From assembly GCA_019359215.1 (NCBI GenBank), contig JAHHHS010000012.1:1-64000 (forward strand): 64,000 bases of DNA, written 5' to 3'. A program made the translations under genes and the position numbers. The notes below the pieces were generated by a model that saw only the letters and a program-made list of their open reading frames with translations, ran no database searches and was not told where the DNA came from. This stretch comes from Nostoc indistinguendum CM1-VF10 (GTDB lineage: Bacteria > Cyanobacteriota > Cyanobacteriia > Cyanobacteriales > Nostocaceae). Positions within the stretch are counted from its first letter, which is position 1. The number at the start of each line of letters is the position of its first letter. Shown here piece by piece: positions 1 to 8,501 of this stretch.

Positions 1-138
1 ATAAATATCCCTAATTTCATCATCACTAACGCCAGCCTCTCCATCAGCAGGCAAATTAGTAACTAAGCGAAACTCGGTTTTCGCCTCTAAATCACAAAAG
101 TTAATTACTCTATAGGCTTGAGCATCAGGCAAGACAGA
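1..138 (-). pseudogene. IS4-type transposase remnant (partial)
   Basis: An open minus-strand frame reads VLPDAQAYRVINF, then AKTEFRLVTNLPA and SDDEIRDIY before leaving the window at base 1. This resembles the middle of IS4-family DDE transposases, just ahead of the Y-x-x-R-W-x-I-E catalytic region. A TAA at 139-141 closes the frame upstream and an aminotransferase gene starts at 141 on the other strand, so the 5' part of the transposase is missing. Family assignment is by recognition only. Confidence 0.6.
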
Positions 139-140
139 TT

Positions 141-1289
141 ATGACGCAAACAATTTCAATCAACGACTCTGGGCGCTTGGAACTCACACCCCTAGAAATC
201 CCATCCCGTCTACTGTTAGGGCCAGGACCCTCCAATGCCCATCCCACAGTTCTCCAGGCGATGAATACCTCACCAGTTGGGCATCTTGACCCAGCGTTTC
301 TCGAACTCATGGATGAAATTCAGTCGTTGCTACGCTATGTATGGCAAACAGAAAACCCACTTACCATTGCAGTCAGTGGTACGGGAACAGCCGCAATGGA
401 AGCAACAATCGCCAATGCTGTAGAACCTGGTGATGTGGTTTTGATTGGTGTAGCTGGTTACTTTGGTAATCGCCTCGTAGATATGGCTGGACGTTATGGC
501 GCAGATGTACGAACCATTACTAAACCTTGGGGACAAGTTTTCAACCTTGATGAACTCCAAACAGCCCTAGAAACTCATCGTCCAACCATTTTAGCTCTAG
601 TTCATGCCGAAACCTCTACCGGCGCACGTCAACCTTTGGAAGGGGTCGCTGATTTGTGTCGTAAATTTGGCACTTTGTTGTTAGTGGATACAGTGACCAG
701 TTTGGGCGGCGTTCCCTTGTTTTTGGATGCTTGGGGAGTTGACTTAGCCTATAGTTGTAGCCAAAAAGGATTGGGTTGTCCGCCTGGTGCCTCCCCCTTT
801 ACAATGAGTGCACGTGCCGTTGAGAAATTGCAACAGCGCCAAACAAAGGTTGCAAACTGGTATTTGGATATGCTGCTACTGGGTAAGTATTGGGGGGCTG
901 AACGCACCTATCACCACACAGCACCCATTAATTTATATTATGCATTGCGGGAAGCACTACGTTTGCTTGCAGAAGAGGGGTTAGCAAACTCCTGGCAGCG
1001 TCATCAGAAAAACGTAGAATATCTCTGGGAAGGATTGGAGAGCTTAGGACTGAGTATGCACGTTGAGCAAGAGTATAGACTGCCAACGCTTACCACTGTC
1101 TGCATTCCAACAGGGGTAGATGGTAAAGCGATCGCCCGGCAGTTACTAAATGAACATAATATTGAAATTGGCGGTGGTCTTGGCGAACTCGCTGGTAAAG
1201 TTTGGCGCGTAGGATTAATGGGCTTTAATAGTCGTAAAGAAAGTGTTGACCAACTTTTAGCAGCACTACGGCAGGTTTTGCCTAAGTAG
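141..1289 (+). CDS. Class V aminotransferase (alanine/serine-glyoxylate type)
   Basis: A 382-residue fold-type I PLP enzyme of the alanine-glyoxylate / serine-glyoxylate aminotransferase family. The N-terminal LLGPGPSN motif (residues 25-32), the cofactor-contacting VDTVTS (182-187) and the Schiff-base lysine in SCSQKGLG (K209) are all present, and the length is normal. The family transfers amino groups from alanine or serine to glyoxylate in photorespiratory metabolism; related cyanobacterial proteins are sometimes labelled 'soluble hydrogenase small subunit'. The gene stands alone. Its start directly abuts a transposase remnant, so its promoter must lie in or across insertion-sequence DNA. 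Exact substrate is not decided by the sequence. Confidence 0.88.
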   Translation: MTQTISINDSGRLELTPLEIPSRLLLGPGPSNAHPTVLQAMNTSPVGHLDPAFLELMDEIQSLLRYVWQTENPLTIAVSGTGTAAMEATIANAVEPGDVVLIGVAGYFGNRLVDMAGRYGADVRTITKPWGQVFNLDELQTALETHRPTILALVHAETSTGARQPLEGVADLCRKFGTLLLVDTVTSLGGVPLFLDAWGVDLAYSCSQKGLGCPPGASPFTMSARAVEKLQQRQTKVANWYLDMLLLGKYWGAERTYHHTAPINLYYALREALRLLAEEGLANSWQRHQKNVEYLWEGLESLGLSMHVEQEYRLPTLTTVCIPTGVDGKAIARQLLNEHNIEIGGGLGELAGKVWRVGLMGFNSRKESVDQLLAALRQVLPK

Positions 1290-1304
1290 TTTTCGCATTA
1301 AGGT

Positions 1305-1331
1305 GGTGCGTTAAAAGTAGCTTAACGCACC
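1305..1331 (+). terminator. Hairpin after the aminotransferase gene
   Basis: A perfect 9-bp stem (ggtgcgtta / taacgcacc) with a 9-base loop lies 15 bases after the stop codon. No clear T-run follows, so it may be a weak terminator or part of a dispersed 'taacgcacc' palindrome family; similar arms occur at 47287-47316. Confidence 0.4.
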
Positions 1332-1575
1332 TGATATAAAAAGGCGTAGGCATCGCCCTTACATTGTTTGAAAATTTGGGAGAAACGTTGGGAGAATATA
1401 TCTGTTGAGTATTCTTCACGAGCTTCACTGTGATAAAAAACCAACAAACAGTAAAGGCAAAAGTATTAGTAGAGACACAATTAATACTAGGGTTGCTGGC
1501 TCGATTTTAATCTGGTTCTTTTGTGGATCACGCATTTTGGAATAAGCTCTTTAGGGCTTTTTAATGGTCTGCTTT

Positions 1576-1611
1576 TTTACGCCGTGCTGTACTAGTACAG
1601 CACGGCGTAAA
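1576..1611. repeat. 36-bp perfect palindrome with gtactagtac core
   Basis: Each 18-base arm (tttacgccgtgctgtact) is followed immediately by its exact reverse complement, centred at 1593/1594. A decayed second copy, starting tttacgccga and keeping the gtactagtac core, lies at about 1650-1674. Both are in the gap between the aminotransferase and a convergent membrane-protein gene. It looks like a dispersed extragenic palindrome. Confidence 0.75.
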
Positions 1612-1734
1612 TAACCCAACGATATTGTGGGATAATGAAGTAGTGGTTTATTTACGCCGAGGTGTACTAGTACATTAAATTTACATTTTTTTGATTTTAA
1701 TAAGTGTTAATCCCTTGTTCATCCCCCCATCTAC

Positions 1735-1842
1735 TTATTTCTTCCAGGGTAGTTTAGTTCCCATTTCAGTCAATGCAGAAAAAATGAGATACAAAACGAG
1801 TAACCCAGCACCCACAAAAAAAGCCAGTAAATCGTTATCCAT
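1735..1842 (-). CDS. Small single-pass membrane protein, 35 aa
   Basis: This short frame starts MDNDLLAFFVGAGL, continues through a hydrophobic stretch (about residues 5-24), and ends in a polar tail (TEMGTKLPWKK). Size and shape are typical of small cyanobacterial thylakoid subunits (photosystem, cytochrome b6f or NDH-1), but I cannot match it to a named one. There is no clear Shine-Dalgarno sequence. It lies between the aminotransferase and the 474-residue membrane protein. Existence is supported by the clean helix-plus-tail composition; function is unknown. Confidence 0.5.
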   Translation of the reverse strand: MDNDLLAFFVGAGLLVLYLIFSALTEMGTKLPWKK

Positions 1843-1884
1843 AAGTGCTATTTGCTAAAACTTTGCTAATCATAGCGGAATCAC

Positions 1885-3309
1885 CTAATATTTAGCGTTT
1901 TTCTGAAGCTGTAATCTTTGGTCTTCTGGATGCGAATACCAGCCATACCAGTGACGAACTGCTAGCCAAACGGCTGAAAGCAAACCCGCTAGGCTGAGGG
2001 TGAGTCCACTGAAAGGTACTAATAATCCAAAGACAGGTAGTACTGCTCCAGCAATAGTGCAGATAATCGCAGCAAGGGAAGCACTCCGACTTGCCCCCAA
2101 TCCCCATGTCAAAATCAGTAAGATGATGGAAATTAAAGTCCAAGCCAACTGAGCATTGATCACGCGAGCCAGATAGGTCAAAACTAATAGACAAGCAAAG
2201 AAAATACTACCAGCGATCGCAATATTTTTGAAACTCATTGGCAGTGACAAATATAACAATAGTATCCACCACAAAAATATTGCTGGTGCTAACAATAAAA
2301 GACGCGGGATTACGCCAGTGTGACGAATAGGTTCGGTGTTGGTAAACACTCCAAATGGATTTTTGACTGAAACATTATCGTCAAATTTCCAAGTAAATTG
2401 CGTACTGCGTCCGTCAGATTTAATCTCATCAGGTTTAATACCACTGGCAAAATCAGCCGGAGCAAAGTTGGCAATTGCCGTCAGGCTGAAGTTGGAAAGC
2501 AACTGTCCCGTTGCACTATAAACCCAACGTGGCCCTCCTTGAGCCTGATAAGTGACTCGAAAGGTGGTTTCTTGCCCTGGTTGCAGGCGGAAGGGAAAAT
2601 TATAATTACCCGCGTTGCTTGGTTGTAGCCTAGTCCCATCACGCTCGATTTTGTAGCTTTCAAGCAGTGTGTAGCCGTTGGGTGGCGGTGCTTCAAAGAA
2701 GAAATTATTAATATCCTTGAGCTGGTTAATTACTTTATACTCAGCAGTATAATTTGCCTCATAAATTGAGCTGCGCCCTGGAACATCTACGCTTTGGTCA
2801 AGCTTGACTTGAATTTGCGAGCCAGCCAGCATCAAGAAGCGGGTAATCTCTCGCGTCTCATTTACCTTGACTATTTTGCCATCAACTTGAGTGGTATAGG
2901 AGTATGGCTCTTGAATAGAGTAGCGGACTTGGGGGGCAAATTGTTCGAGCCTTTCACCTGCAACAGTTTGAGCCACTTGAGCCACCTTTGCTTGTTCCCA
3001 GTGGTGATAGCGATTGCTTAAAGTTGAACAGAGAAAAAATCCCGGTACTAATAAAACTAATATCAGGGTTAAATGTTGTAATCCCCGCAATAGTTGGGAA
3101 TAACGAACAGCCCATTCGCCGATGAATATAAGTTGTTCCGGCTGGCTTCGACGGAGAGAAAAACTGATTAGAGCGATCGCAACTCCCAAAGCTACGACCA
3201 AAAATACTAATAATAGTGAAGCTTTGAGCGCCTGGGTTCCAAATTGGACAAGTTCAATCGGATGCGTCAAATCGGGTAATCCGGGAATACCTTGAGCAGA
3301 AGAGAACAT
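1885..3309 (-). CDS. Conserved hypothetical polytopic membrane protein
   Basis: A 474-residue protein. Two hydrophobic segments lie near the N-terminus (about 31-52 and 77-96). A long extracytoplasmic region follows (about 100-335), rich in beta-type sequence such as KVNETREITRFLML and LQPGQETTFRVTYQ. At least four to five transmembrane helices lie between about 340 and 455. The layout recalls CreD-like inner-membrane proteins, but the similarity is only in architecture and I do not assign that name. It has no operon partners: the upstream 0.7 kb holds only small ORFs and repeats. Confidence 0.7.
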   Translation of the reverse strand: MFSSAQGIPGLPDLTHPIELVQFGTQALKASLLLVFLVVALGVAIALISFSLRRSQPEQLIFIGEWAVRYSQLLRGLQHLTLILVLLVPGFFLCSTLSNRYHHWEQAKVAQVAQTVAGERLEQFAPQVRYSIQEPYSYTTQVDGKIVKVNETREITRFLMLAGSQIQVKLDQSVDVPGRSSIYEANYTAEYKVINQLKDINNFFFEAPPPNGYTLLESYKIERDGTRLQPSNAGNYNFPFRLQPGQETTFRVTYQAQGGPRWVYSATGQLLSNFSLTAIANFAPADFASGIKPDEIKSDGRSTQFTWKFDDNVSVKNPFGVFTNTEPIRHTGVIPRLLLLAPAIFLWWILLLYLSLPMSFKNIAIAGSIFFACLLVLTYLARVINAQLAWTLISIILLILTWGLGASRSASLAAIICTIAGAVLPVFGLLVPFSGLTLSLAGLLSAVWLAVRHWYGWYSHPEDQRLQLQKNAKY

Positions 3310-3811
3310 TAGCAGATTTTTGTAGATTTTGGAAAACCAGACCGATAAAATCTCTTAAAAGTTTCTGGAAAAACGTTTTATTTGATACCCTGACAGTTTA
3401 AACAAGGGTTGTGATCAGCTCTAACCCTGACTTGCTCGCCTAAAACTGAGGAATGACGCAAAAACTCTCTCAAACTCTCATTTCTCTGTGTTCTCTGTGC
3501 CTCTGTAGTAACCACTTTACATCTACGTTTTTCCGCTACTCATGCGTAAGTTAATGGGTATAAACATCAAAAGCCCGGTCATGAAGACCAGGCTTTTGAG
3601 CAGAAATAATGGGGCTATATTCCCCGAAGGTTAGTTATAGAGGTTAAGTATAATATCGATGCTCTGATAAGTGATACCACTTTGCTGTTATCGATTCCGG
3701 AAAATCCGCTAAGAATTTTTGAGTAACCTGTTATCTTTCAAAATACAGCAAGCGACTGGCAGCGTCAGCGTGTAGGATCTAAAAATATTATTGATTTTCC
3801 GGCTGTTGTTG
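3310..3811. other. Intergenic region with repeat copy and hairpin
   Basis: No gene is supported here. It holds copy 1 of a CT-rich repeat (3455-3530: gacgcaaaaactctct, then tctctgtgcctctgt) that recurs at 4274-4350, and a strong imperfect hairpin at 3568-3598 (caaaagcc / ggcttttg outer stem, ggtc / gacc inner stem). The hairpin could be a terminator or part of an untranslated RNA, but no neighbouring gene explains it. Confidence 0.5.
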
Positions 3812-3916
3812 ATGAATAATGAATTTACTAACTGGCAAGAATGGCTGACAGTATTCGCCTATCTAGGTTTTACGGTCTTTATTATTTGGCGCGTGTTTTC
3901 CGTCGAGAAGAATTAA
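3812..3916 (+). CDS. Small single-pass membrane protein, 34 aa
   Basis: The frame starts MNNEFTNWQEWL, followed by a helix (TVFAYLGFTVFIIW, about residues 13-26) and a short basic/polar tail ending VEKN. The composition (amphipathic N-terminus, single helix, charged end) is typical of real small membrane proteins rather than chance ORFs. No partner gene or recognised family. The upstream gttgttg offers alternative starts a few codons earlier. Confidence 0.45.
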   Translation: MNNEFTNWQEWLTVFAYLGFTVFIIWRVFSVEKN

Positions 3917-3992
3917 AAAAGCTGCATATCATCTCACCAGGATCTTTTTGCTCAAAGGGCAAAATAGTGCCATTTTGTTGAACCTTAACTCT

Positions 3993-4217
3993 TTAATGAC
4001 AATTGTAGACCTCAGTGGGTCTTTTCACTCCATCCACACTAACGCCTGCCCTGTATTCCCAATAATTTTTAGCACTTCGGTTGATGCTGAGAATACAAAT
4101 CTGGTGGCGTTGCCCATCGTAGACATAATAGCGGCATACAGATGCAAAAGCCGGGTGTGCTACGCTTAACACTAGTATTAATAAAAACACAAAAACTACG
4201 CTTCTTATCTGGTTCAT
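3993..4217 (-). CDS. Small secreted cysteine-containing protein, 74 aa
   Basis: Residues 1-25 form a good signal peptide (basic MNQIR, hydrophobic core VVFVFLLILVLSV, cleavage after AFA). The mature part is about 49 residues with cysteines near the start (SVCRYYVY), middle (HQICILS) and end (YNCH), a pattern that could form a disulfide. I recognise no domain. It is monocistronic, and the stretch upstream carries a shared short sequence (ggacttccaaataaaaaaat) that recurs at 27236. Confidence 0.6.
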   Translation of the reverse strand: MNQIRSVVFVFLLILVLSVAHPAFASVCRYYVYDGQRHQICILSINRSAKNYWEYRAGVSVDGVKRPTEVYNCH

Positions 4218-4240
4218 AAAAAATTATTTAACATTACATT

Positions 4241-4350
4241 AGGGACTTCCAAATAAAAAAATGTTCCAAAACTGACGCAAAAACTCTCTCTATTCCTCGT
4301 TTCTCTGTGTCTCTGTGGTAGCCTGCGGCAAGCCGCTTTGCGTCTATGTT
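4241..4350. repeat. Dispersed repeats: ggacttccaaataaa tag and CT-rich copy 2
   Basis: Bases 4241-4262 repeat almost exactly at 27235-27258 (ggacttccaaataaaaaaat). Bases 4274-4350 are a second copy of the CT-rich element at 3455-3530, sharing gacgcaaaaactctct and a tctctgtg tract. Confidence 0.5.
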
Positions 4351-4370
4351 TATTTGGATAATTTATTTCT

Positions 4371-4559
4371 GTGCAAAAAAAGCCAGTTTTAAGGACGATA
4401 AAATTGCGACTAAAAACGAATTTCGAGCAATCTGAGATTGTACGCTGTTTTGCAGCAGTACTGCTTTTCGGTCAAGTATGGCTACATTTCCTCCAAGGAA
4501 AAACTTACTATCGTAAGATTTTGCAACATTTGGTGACTGCTGGGCCAGGTTCTATCTAG
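4371..4559 (+). pseudogene. Remnant of an MlaE/Ycf63-type ABC permease N-terminus
   Basis: A 62-codon frame with a GTG start contains CFAAVLLFGQVWLHFLQGK and then LQHLVTAGPGSI before a stop. This matches the remembered N-terminus of cyanobacterial MlaE-family (Ycf63) permeases, where a FLGGQV-x-x-H segment precedes a GK and an x-x-VGP-x-S motif. All transmembrane permease sequence that should follow is absent. It is best read as a 5' fragment left by deletion; intact homologues run to about 260 residues. The call is by recognition only. Confidence 0.5.
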
Positions 4560-4641
4560 AAAAACCGGCTTAGAATCCCCCACTAAAAGATTCCTGAATT
4601 CTGCTTGGAGAATTCTTCTTCTTAAAAATATAAAATTTGAT

Positions 4642-7044
4642 ATGTCAGAGTCTAAATTTACCGTTACTGTGTCTCAAGAGTTACTCCACTCAGAATTGTC
4701 TGAACGATCGCCTCTTCCTAACCTGCGACAGAAGATTCTAGCAATTCGCAACAGTCTACGTCCTGGACAACAACAAATGGCTGACTGGCAATCTGGCCCT
4801 CTAGCTATTTCTGCCGTTCCTGGTGCAGGCAAATCTACTGGTATGGCGGCGGCGGCGGCGATCGCGATCGCCCGTCAATATGAACGTTCATCCTCGCGTC
4901 GTCAATTGGTGGTTGTCACCTTTACTCGTTCTGCTGCTGCCAATATTAAAGCGAAGATCCGGAAATTCTTACGAGATGATTTATCTCTACCCCAGACAGG
5001 CTTTTTTGTCTATACTCTACATGGTCTAGCGTTGAACATTGCCAGTCGCCATTCTGAGTTATCGGGTTTGCAGCTAGACAATGTCACATTAATTACACCG
5101 ACCCAAAGTCATCGCTTTATCCGAACAGCCGTAGAGCAATGGATTGCAAATAATTCAGGAATATATTTGCGGTTATTAGAAGGTCATCAATTTGACGGAG
5201 AAGAGACAGAAAGGTTGCGTCGTCAATCGGTGCTACGAACAGAAGTATTACCGGAATTAGCTAATACAGTAATTCATGAGGCAAAAAGTTCTGGGATCTC
5301 GCCAGAGAAATTGCGGGAGTGGAGTAAACAAACTACAGACGAATATGCAATTTTGAGTGTAGCTGCGGGATTATATGAGCAATATCAAAACTTAATGCGA
5401 TCGCGTGATTTCATCGACTACGACGATATGATTTTAGCCGCACTGCGCGTTTTAGAAAACGACAGCGCCCGTCGCATTGAGCAAAATCAAGTTTTCGCCG
5501 TCTTTGAAGACGAAGCCCAAGATTCTAGCCCCCTACAAACGCAGCTATTAGAAATTTTAGCTAGTAATGCGGATAAAGCAGGTAACTCCTCACTCCTCAC
5601 TCCTAACTCCTCACTCAACTTAGTCCGAGTCGGTGACCCCAACCAAGCGATTAACTCTACCTTTACCCCAGCCGATCCGATTTATTTCCGGCAATTTTGC
5701 GAAGAGTGCGATCGCATCGAACGATTAGCAACAATGGATCAAGCTGGTCGCAGTACTAGAATTATCATTGAAGCCGCTAACTTTGCCCTCAAATGGATCA
5801 ATAATCAGTCATTAGCAAAAACCAATAACGGACAACAGATTCCTGACAACCGACAAGTACCATTTCGCTTGCAGACAATTCGCCCTGTTGAAGTTGGCGA
5901 TCCACAAAAGAACGCCAACCCAACATCAGTAGGCCGGGGATTAGAACTTTATACCCCGCGTGACATTCATCACACCGTTGAATTGTTATCTCAAAGAGTA
6001 ATTGAGTTATTTGGCGAAGACCCAACACAAAATAGTGCAGCGATTTTAGTGCGAGAAAATCGCCAAGGAAGATGGTTAGCAGAGGCTTTGACACCTATAT
6101 GCAAAGAGCATAAAATTACACTTTACGATGTAGGAGAACGCGATCGCCGCTCCCATGTTCCCCAAGAAATTTTAGCATTACTGCAATTTTGCGATCGTCC
6201 CCATTCCCCCGATTATCTCAAAGCCGCATTAGAAGCATTAGTACAGCGCCAATTAATTCCTACCCAAGACCTTAACGCCCTTGCTAGTCTGCCAGAAGAA
6301 TTTTTGTATCCTGGTCCCCTAACAGCACCCCAGCCAGAAGCAGTCCAAAAAGCCGCTCGCTTGTGTCGCAATTTACTTCGCGCCCGCTTGGAATTGCCTT
6401 TGTACCAGCTAATTTCCTTTCTCGCCTTGACTTTAAATTACGACCAGGCAGAATTAGCAACTGCTGATAAACTCGCAGAACGGGTCAACCAGCAGATAGC
6501 TGGCAATAGTTCAATGGGGGGAATGCTGTCTGCTTTAAGTGAAATCGTTAGTTCCGAACGGTTTGAACCAGTGGAAACCGAAGATTCGGAAGAACGTTAC
6601 ACTCGTCGCGGTCAACTAACCATTATTACCATGCACAAAGCCAAAGGGCTGGATTGGGACTATGTATTTCTTCCCTTCCTCCACGAAAACTTGATTCCTG
6701 GCCGATTTTGGGTTCCTCCCCAAAGCCAGTTCTTAGGGGATTTTACCTTAGCAGAAGTAGCCCGCGCCCAAATTCGTGCTGCTCTCCACGGAGAATCTAC
6801 AATACCAGATGTCACACAAGCATGGGAACAAGCAAAGCACTTGAAAATATCTGAGGAGTACCGTTTACTCTACGTTGCCATGACACGAGCAAAGCGTCTG
6901 GTGTGGATGTCAGCATCACAGAAAGCCCCTTTTACTTGGAGTAAACCGGAGAATTTACAAGAACAAGCTCCTTGCCCTGTGTTTCCAGCATTAAAGCGTC
7001 AATTTCCTGAATGTGTAGCCAATTTAGCAGTAATTACCAAATAA
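4642..7044 (+). CDS. UvrD/PcrA-like superfamily 1 DNA helicase
   Basis: An 800-residue ATP-dependent DNA helicase. Motifs in order: Walker A AVPGAGKST (58-66, K64), motif Ia VVTFTRSAA, motif II VFEDEAQDSS, motif III VRVGDPNQAIN, motif V TIITMHKAKGLDWDYVF, motif VI LLYVAMTRAKR. Family members unwind DNA in repair or replication. It carries an in-frame low-complexity insertion just before motif III, encoded by a heptamer-type repeat tract (5581-5618). The gene is solitary, with the upstream 80 bases A/T-rich. It is more divergent than housekeeping UvrD, so a paralogue with an accessory repair role is likely. Confidence 0.88.
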   Translation: MSESKFTVTVSQELLHSELSERSPLPNLRQKILAIRNSLRPGQQQMADWQSGPLAISAVPGAGKSTGMAAAAAIAIARQYERSSSRRQLVVVTFTRSAAANIKAKIRKFLRDDLSLPQTGFFVYTLHGLALNIASRHSELSGLQLDNVTLITPTQSHRFIRTAVEQWIANNSGIYLRLLEGHQFDGEETERLRRQSVLRTEVLPELANTVIHEAKSSGISPEKLREWSKQTTDEYAILSVAAGLYEQYQNLMRSRDFIDYDDMILAALRVLENDSARRIEQNQVFAVFEDEAQDSSPLQTQLLEILASNADKAGNSSLLTPNSSLNLVRVGDPNQAINSTFTPADPIYFRQFCEECDRIERLATMDQAGRSTRIIIEAANFALKWINNQSLAKTNNGQQIPDNRQVPFRLQTIRPVEVGDPQKNANPTSVGRGLELYTPRDIHHTVELLSQRVIELFGEDPTQNSAAILVRENRQGRWLAEALTPICKEHKITLYDVGERDRRSHVPQEILALLQFCDRPHSPDYLKAALEALVQRQLIPTQDLNALASLPEEFLYPGPLTAPQPEAVQKAARLCRNLLRARLELPLYQLISFLALTLNYDQAELATADKLAERVNQQIAGNSSMGGMLSALSEIVSSERFEPVETEDSEERYTRRGQLTIITMHKAKGLDWDYVFLPFLHENLIPGRFWVPPQSQFLGDFTLAEVARAQIRAALHGESTIPDVTQAWEQAKHLKISEEYRLLYVAMTRAKRLVWMSASQKAPFTWSKPENLQEQAPCPVFPALKRQFPECVANLAVITK
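5581..5618 (+). repeat. Heptamer-type repeat inside the helicase gene
   Basis: Tandem actcctc / actccta units, normally seen between Nostoc genes, are read in frame here as a Ser/Leu/Asn-rich linker between the Walker B and motif III segments of the helicase. Confidence 0.65.
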
Positions 7045-7123
7045 AAACGAAATTTCACGCATTTCACAATCTGGGCAACTTGCAACTCTAATTTGATAAA
7101 AATTTACAGTCAAAAATACAAAA

Positions 7124-8359
7124 TTAATATTGACTAAATATTAAAAACACTGTCTGCAATAACCCGATGACAAAACCCAAAACACCACCTAAAGTTACAA
7201 TCGCTTGCAATTCATTTTTTACAATTCCTTCGATAGCAGCTTCTAAATCAGCCGGTGAAGTAGATTTCACCCGGTCAACTATCACTTGATCTATTGACAA
7301 AATCGGAATTACTTGCGCCACAATTACTTCTAAATCTTTTTCCAAATACTTATCTAATATTAAAGCCAACTCTTGACTCATGACTTCTAGAGAAGTACTG
7401 ACAACAGGTGAAGTACTAAGACGATTCAGCAGTACTACAGCAATATTTTCCCAATCAACAGAATCAGTTAATCCTTGCAAAAAATCGCTGCCACTGTCTT
7501 GCAGGTAATGGCGGACACTTTCGCGGGTGGTCTTTCGCAGTTGGCGCACCGTCCCCATTGGCAAGTTTTGTAATGATAAGTTTTGCAGTAATTTCCTAAT
7601 ACGATCGCGCATTTGCAAATCTTGAGTCAATTCCTGCAAGCGAGTATTGGTAGCCTCTTTTTCATCCAAGCAAAAAGTCCGTAACCGCGTGAGAGTATTA
7701 CGTAAGCCAAACAAATTTGCTACTACCCAATAAGTCCCACTGGTTTTTTCGCGGAAGCCTTCATCAATAATTTGAATTGTGCGATCAGTCAAAAAATCAA
7801 CTATTGTCTGCCGCAGCACATCCGGCGGTAAAACTGCTTGCAACAACCAATCAGCAAGCCGCGTCGCTTGTTCTTCACTCAATTGAAATTCCAGCAATAT
7901 CTGGTCAAAAATTTGATTGATCTGCACTTCCAAAAAGTCTTCACGTCGCGCCAAAACTTTGAGTAACCGTGGCAAAGATTCCCCTAGCAAATCCCGCAAA
8001 ATTCCCGCCACAATTTTGGCACTTTTCTCGTTTTTATCTGTTTTTATTTGTTCAATTGCCATCTGCAACAACCAGAGAATCGCTCCTTGTACGCGTTCTG
8101 TTTGCAACAAACGTCGCGCCAAGTTTTGCAATTCATGTGGTGTCAACAGTGACCCCATGATTGTCTTGGAAATGTTCAATGCCAGACGTTCCTGGTTGCG
8201 GGGAATCAATCCAGGGGTAAAGGGTACTCTTCGTCCAGCAATGTAAATTGCTCGGTAAGGACGGAACAACATTTTGATGGCTATATCATTTGTGAAATAG
8301 CCAATAATTCCACCCAGTACCGGGGGAGACACATAAAGCCAAAGATGAGACCAGTCCAA
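7124..8359 (-). CDS. DUF445 family membrane-associated protein
   Basis: A 411-residue protein with the DUF445 (YheB-like) signature. The N-terminal hydrophobic segment runs into [17 protein letters not shown], then [15 protein letters not shown] long helical central region follows, and a C-terminal hydrophobic segment ([18 protein letters not shown]) begins near residue 388. Function of the family is unknown; in Firmicutes members are spore- or envelope-associated. The length is typical. The gene is convergent with the helicase and followed upstream by a repeat-rich gap. Confidence 0.82.
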   Translation of the reverse strand: MDWSHLWLYVSPPVLGGIIGYFTNDIAIKMLFRPYRAIYIAGRRVPFTPGLIPRNQERLALNISKTIMGSLLTPHELQNLARRLLQTERVQGAILWLLQMAIEQIKTDKNEKSAKIVAGILRDLLGESLPRLLKVLARREDFLEVQINQIFDQILLEFQLSEEQATRLADWLLQAVLPPDVLRQTIVDFLTDRTIQIIDEGFREKTSGTYWVVANLFGLRNTLTRLRTFCLDEKEATNTRLQELTQDLQMRDRIRKLLQNLSLQNLPMGTVRQLRKTTRESVRHYLQDSGSDFLQGLTDSVDWENIAVVLLNRLSTSPVVSTSLEVMSQELALILDKYLEKDLEVIVAQVIPILSIDQVIVDRVKSTSPADLEAAIEGIVKNELQAIVTLGGVLGFVIGLLQTVFLIFSQY

Positions 8360-8501
8360 GGGAAGAATTAAAAAAGTTAAGAGTTTAGAGTTTAGAGTTA
8401 GGAGTTAGAAGAGACGTGATTAATCGCGTCTGTACAAGAGTTAGGAGTTAAGAATGATAAATTTTCTATGAGAATTTATCACTATTCATAATTCATAACT
8501 T
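8360..8501. repeat. Heptamer repeat tract and short palindrome
   Basis: Between ubiE and the DUF445 gene lie tandem gagttta/gagttag heptamers (about 8378-8408), an inverted repeat agacgtgattaatcgcgtct (8411-8430), and further ttag-type repeats. The palindrome resembles arms at 22004-22030. No gene is seen. Confidence 0.6.
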
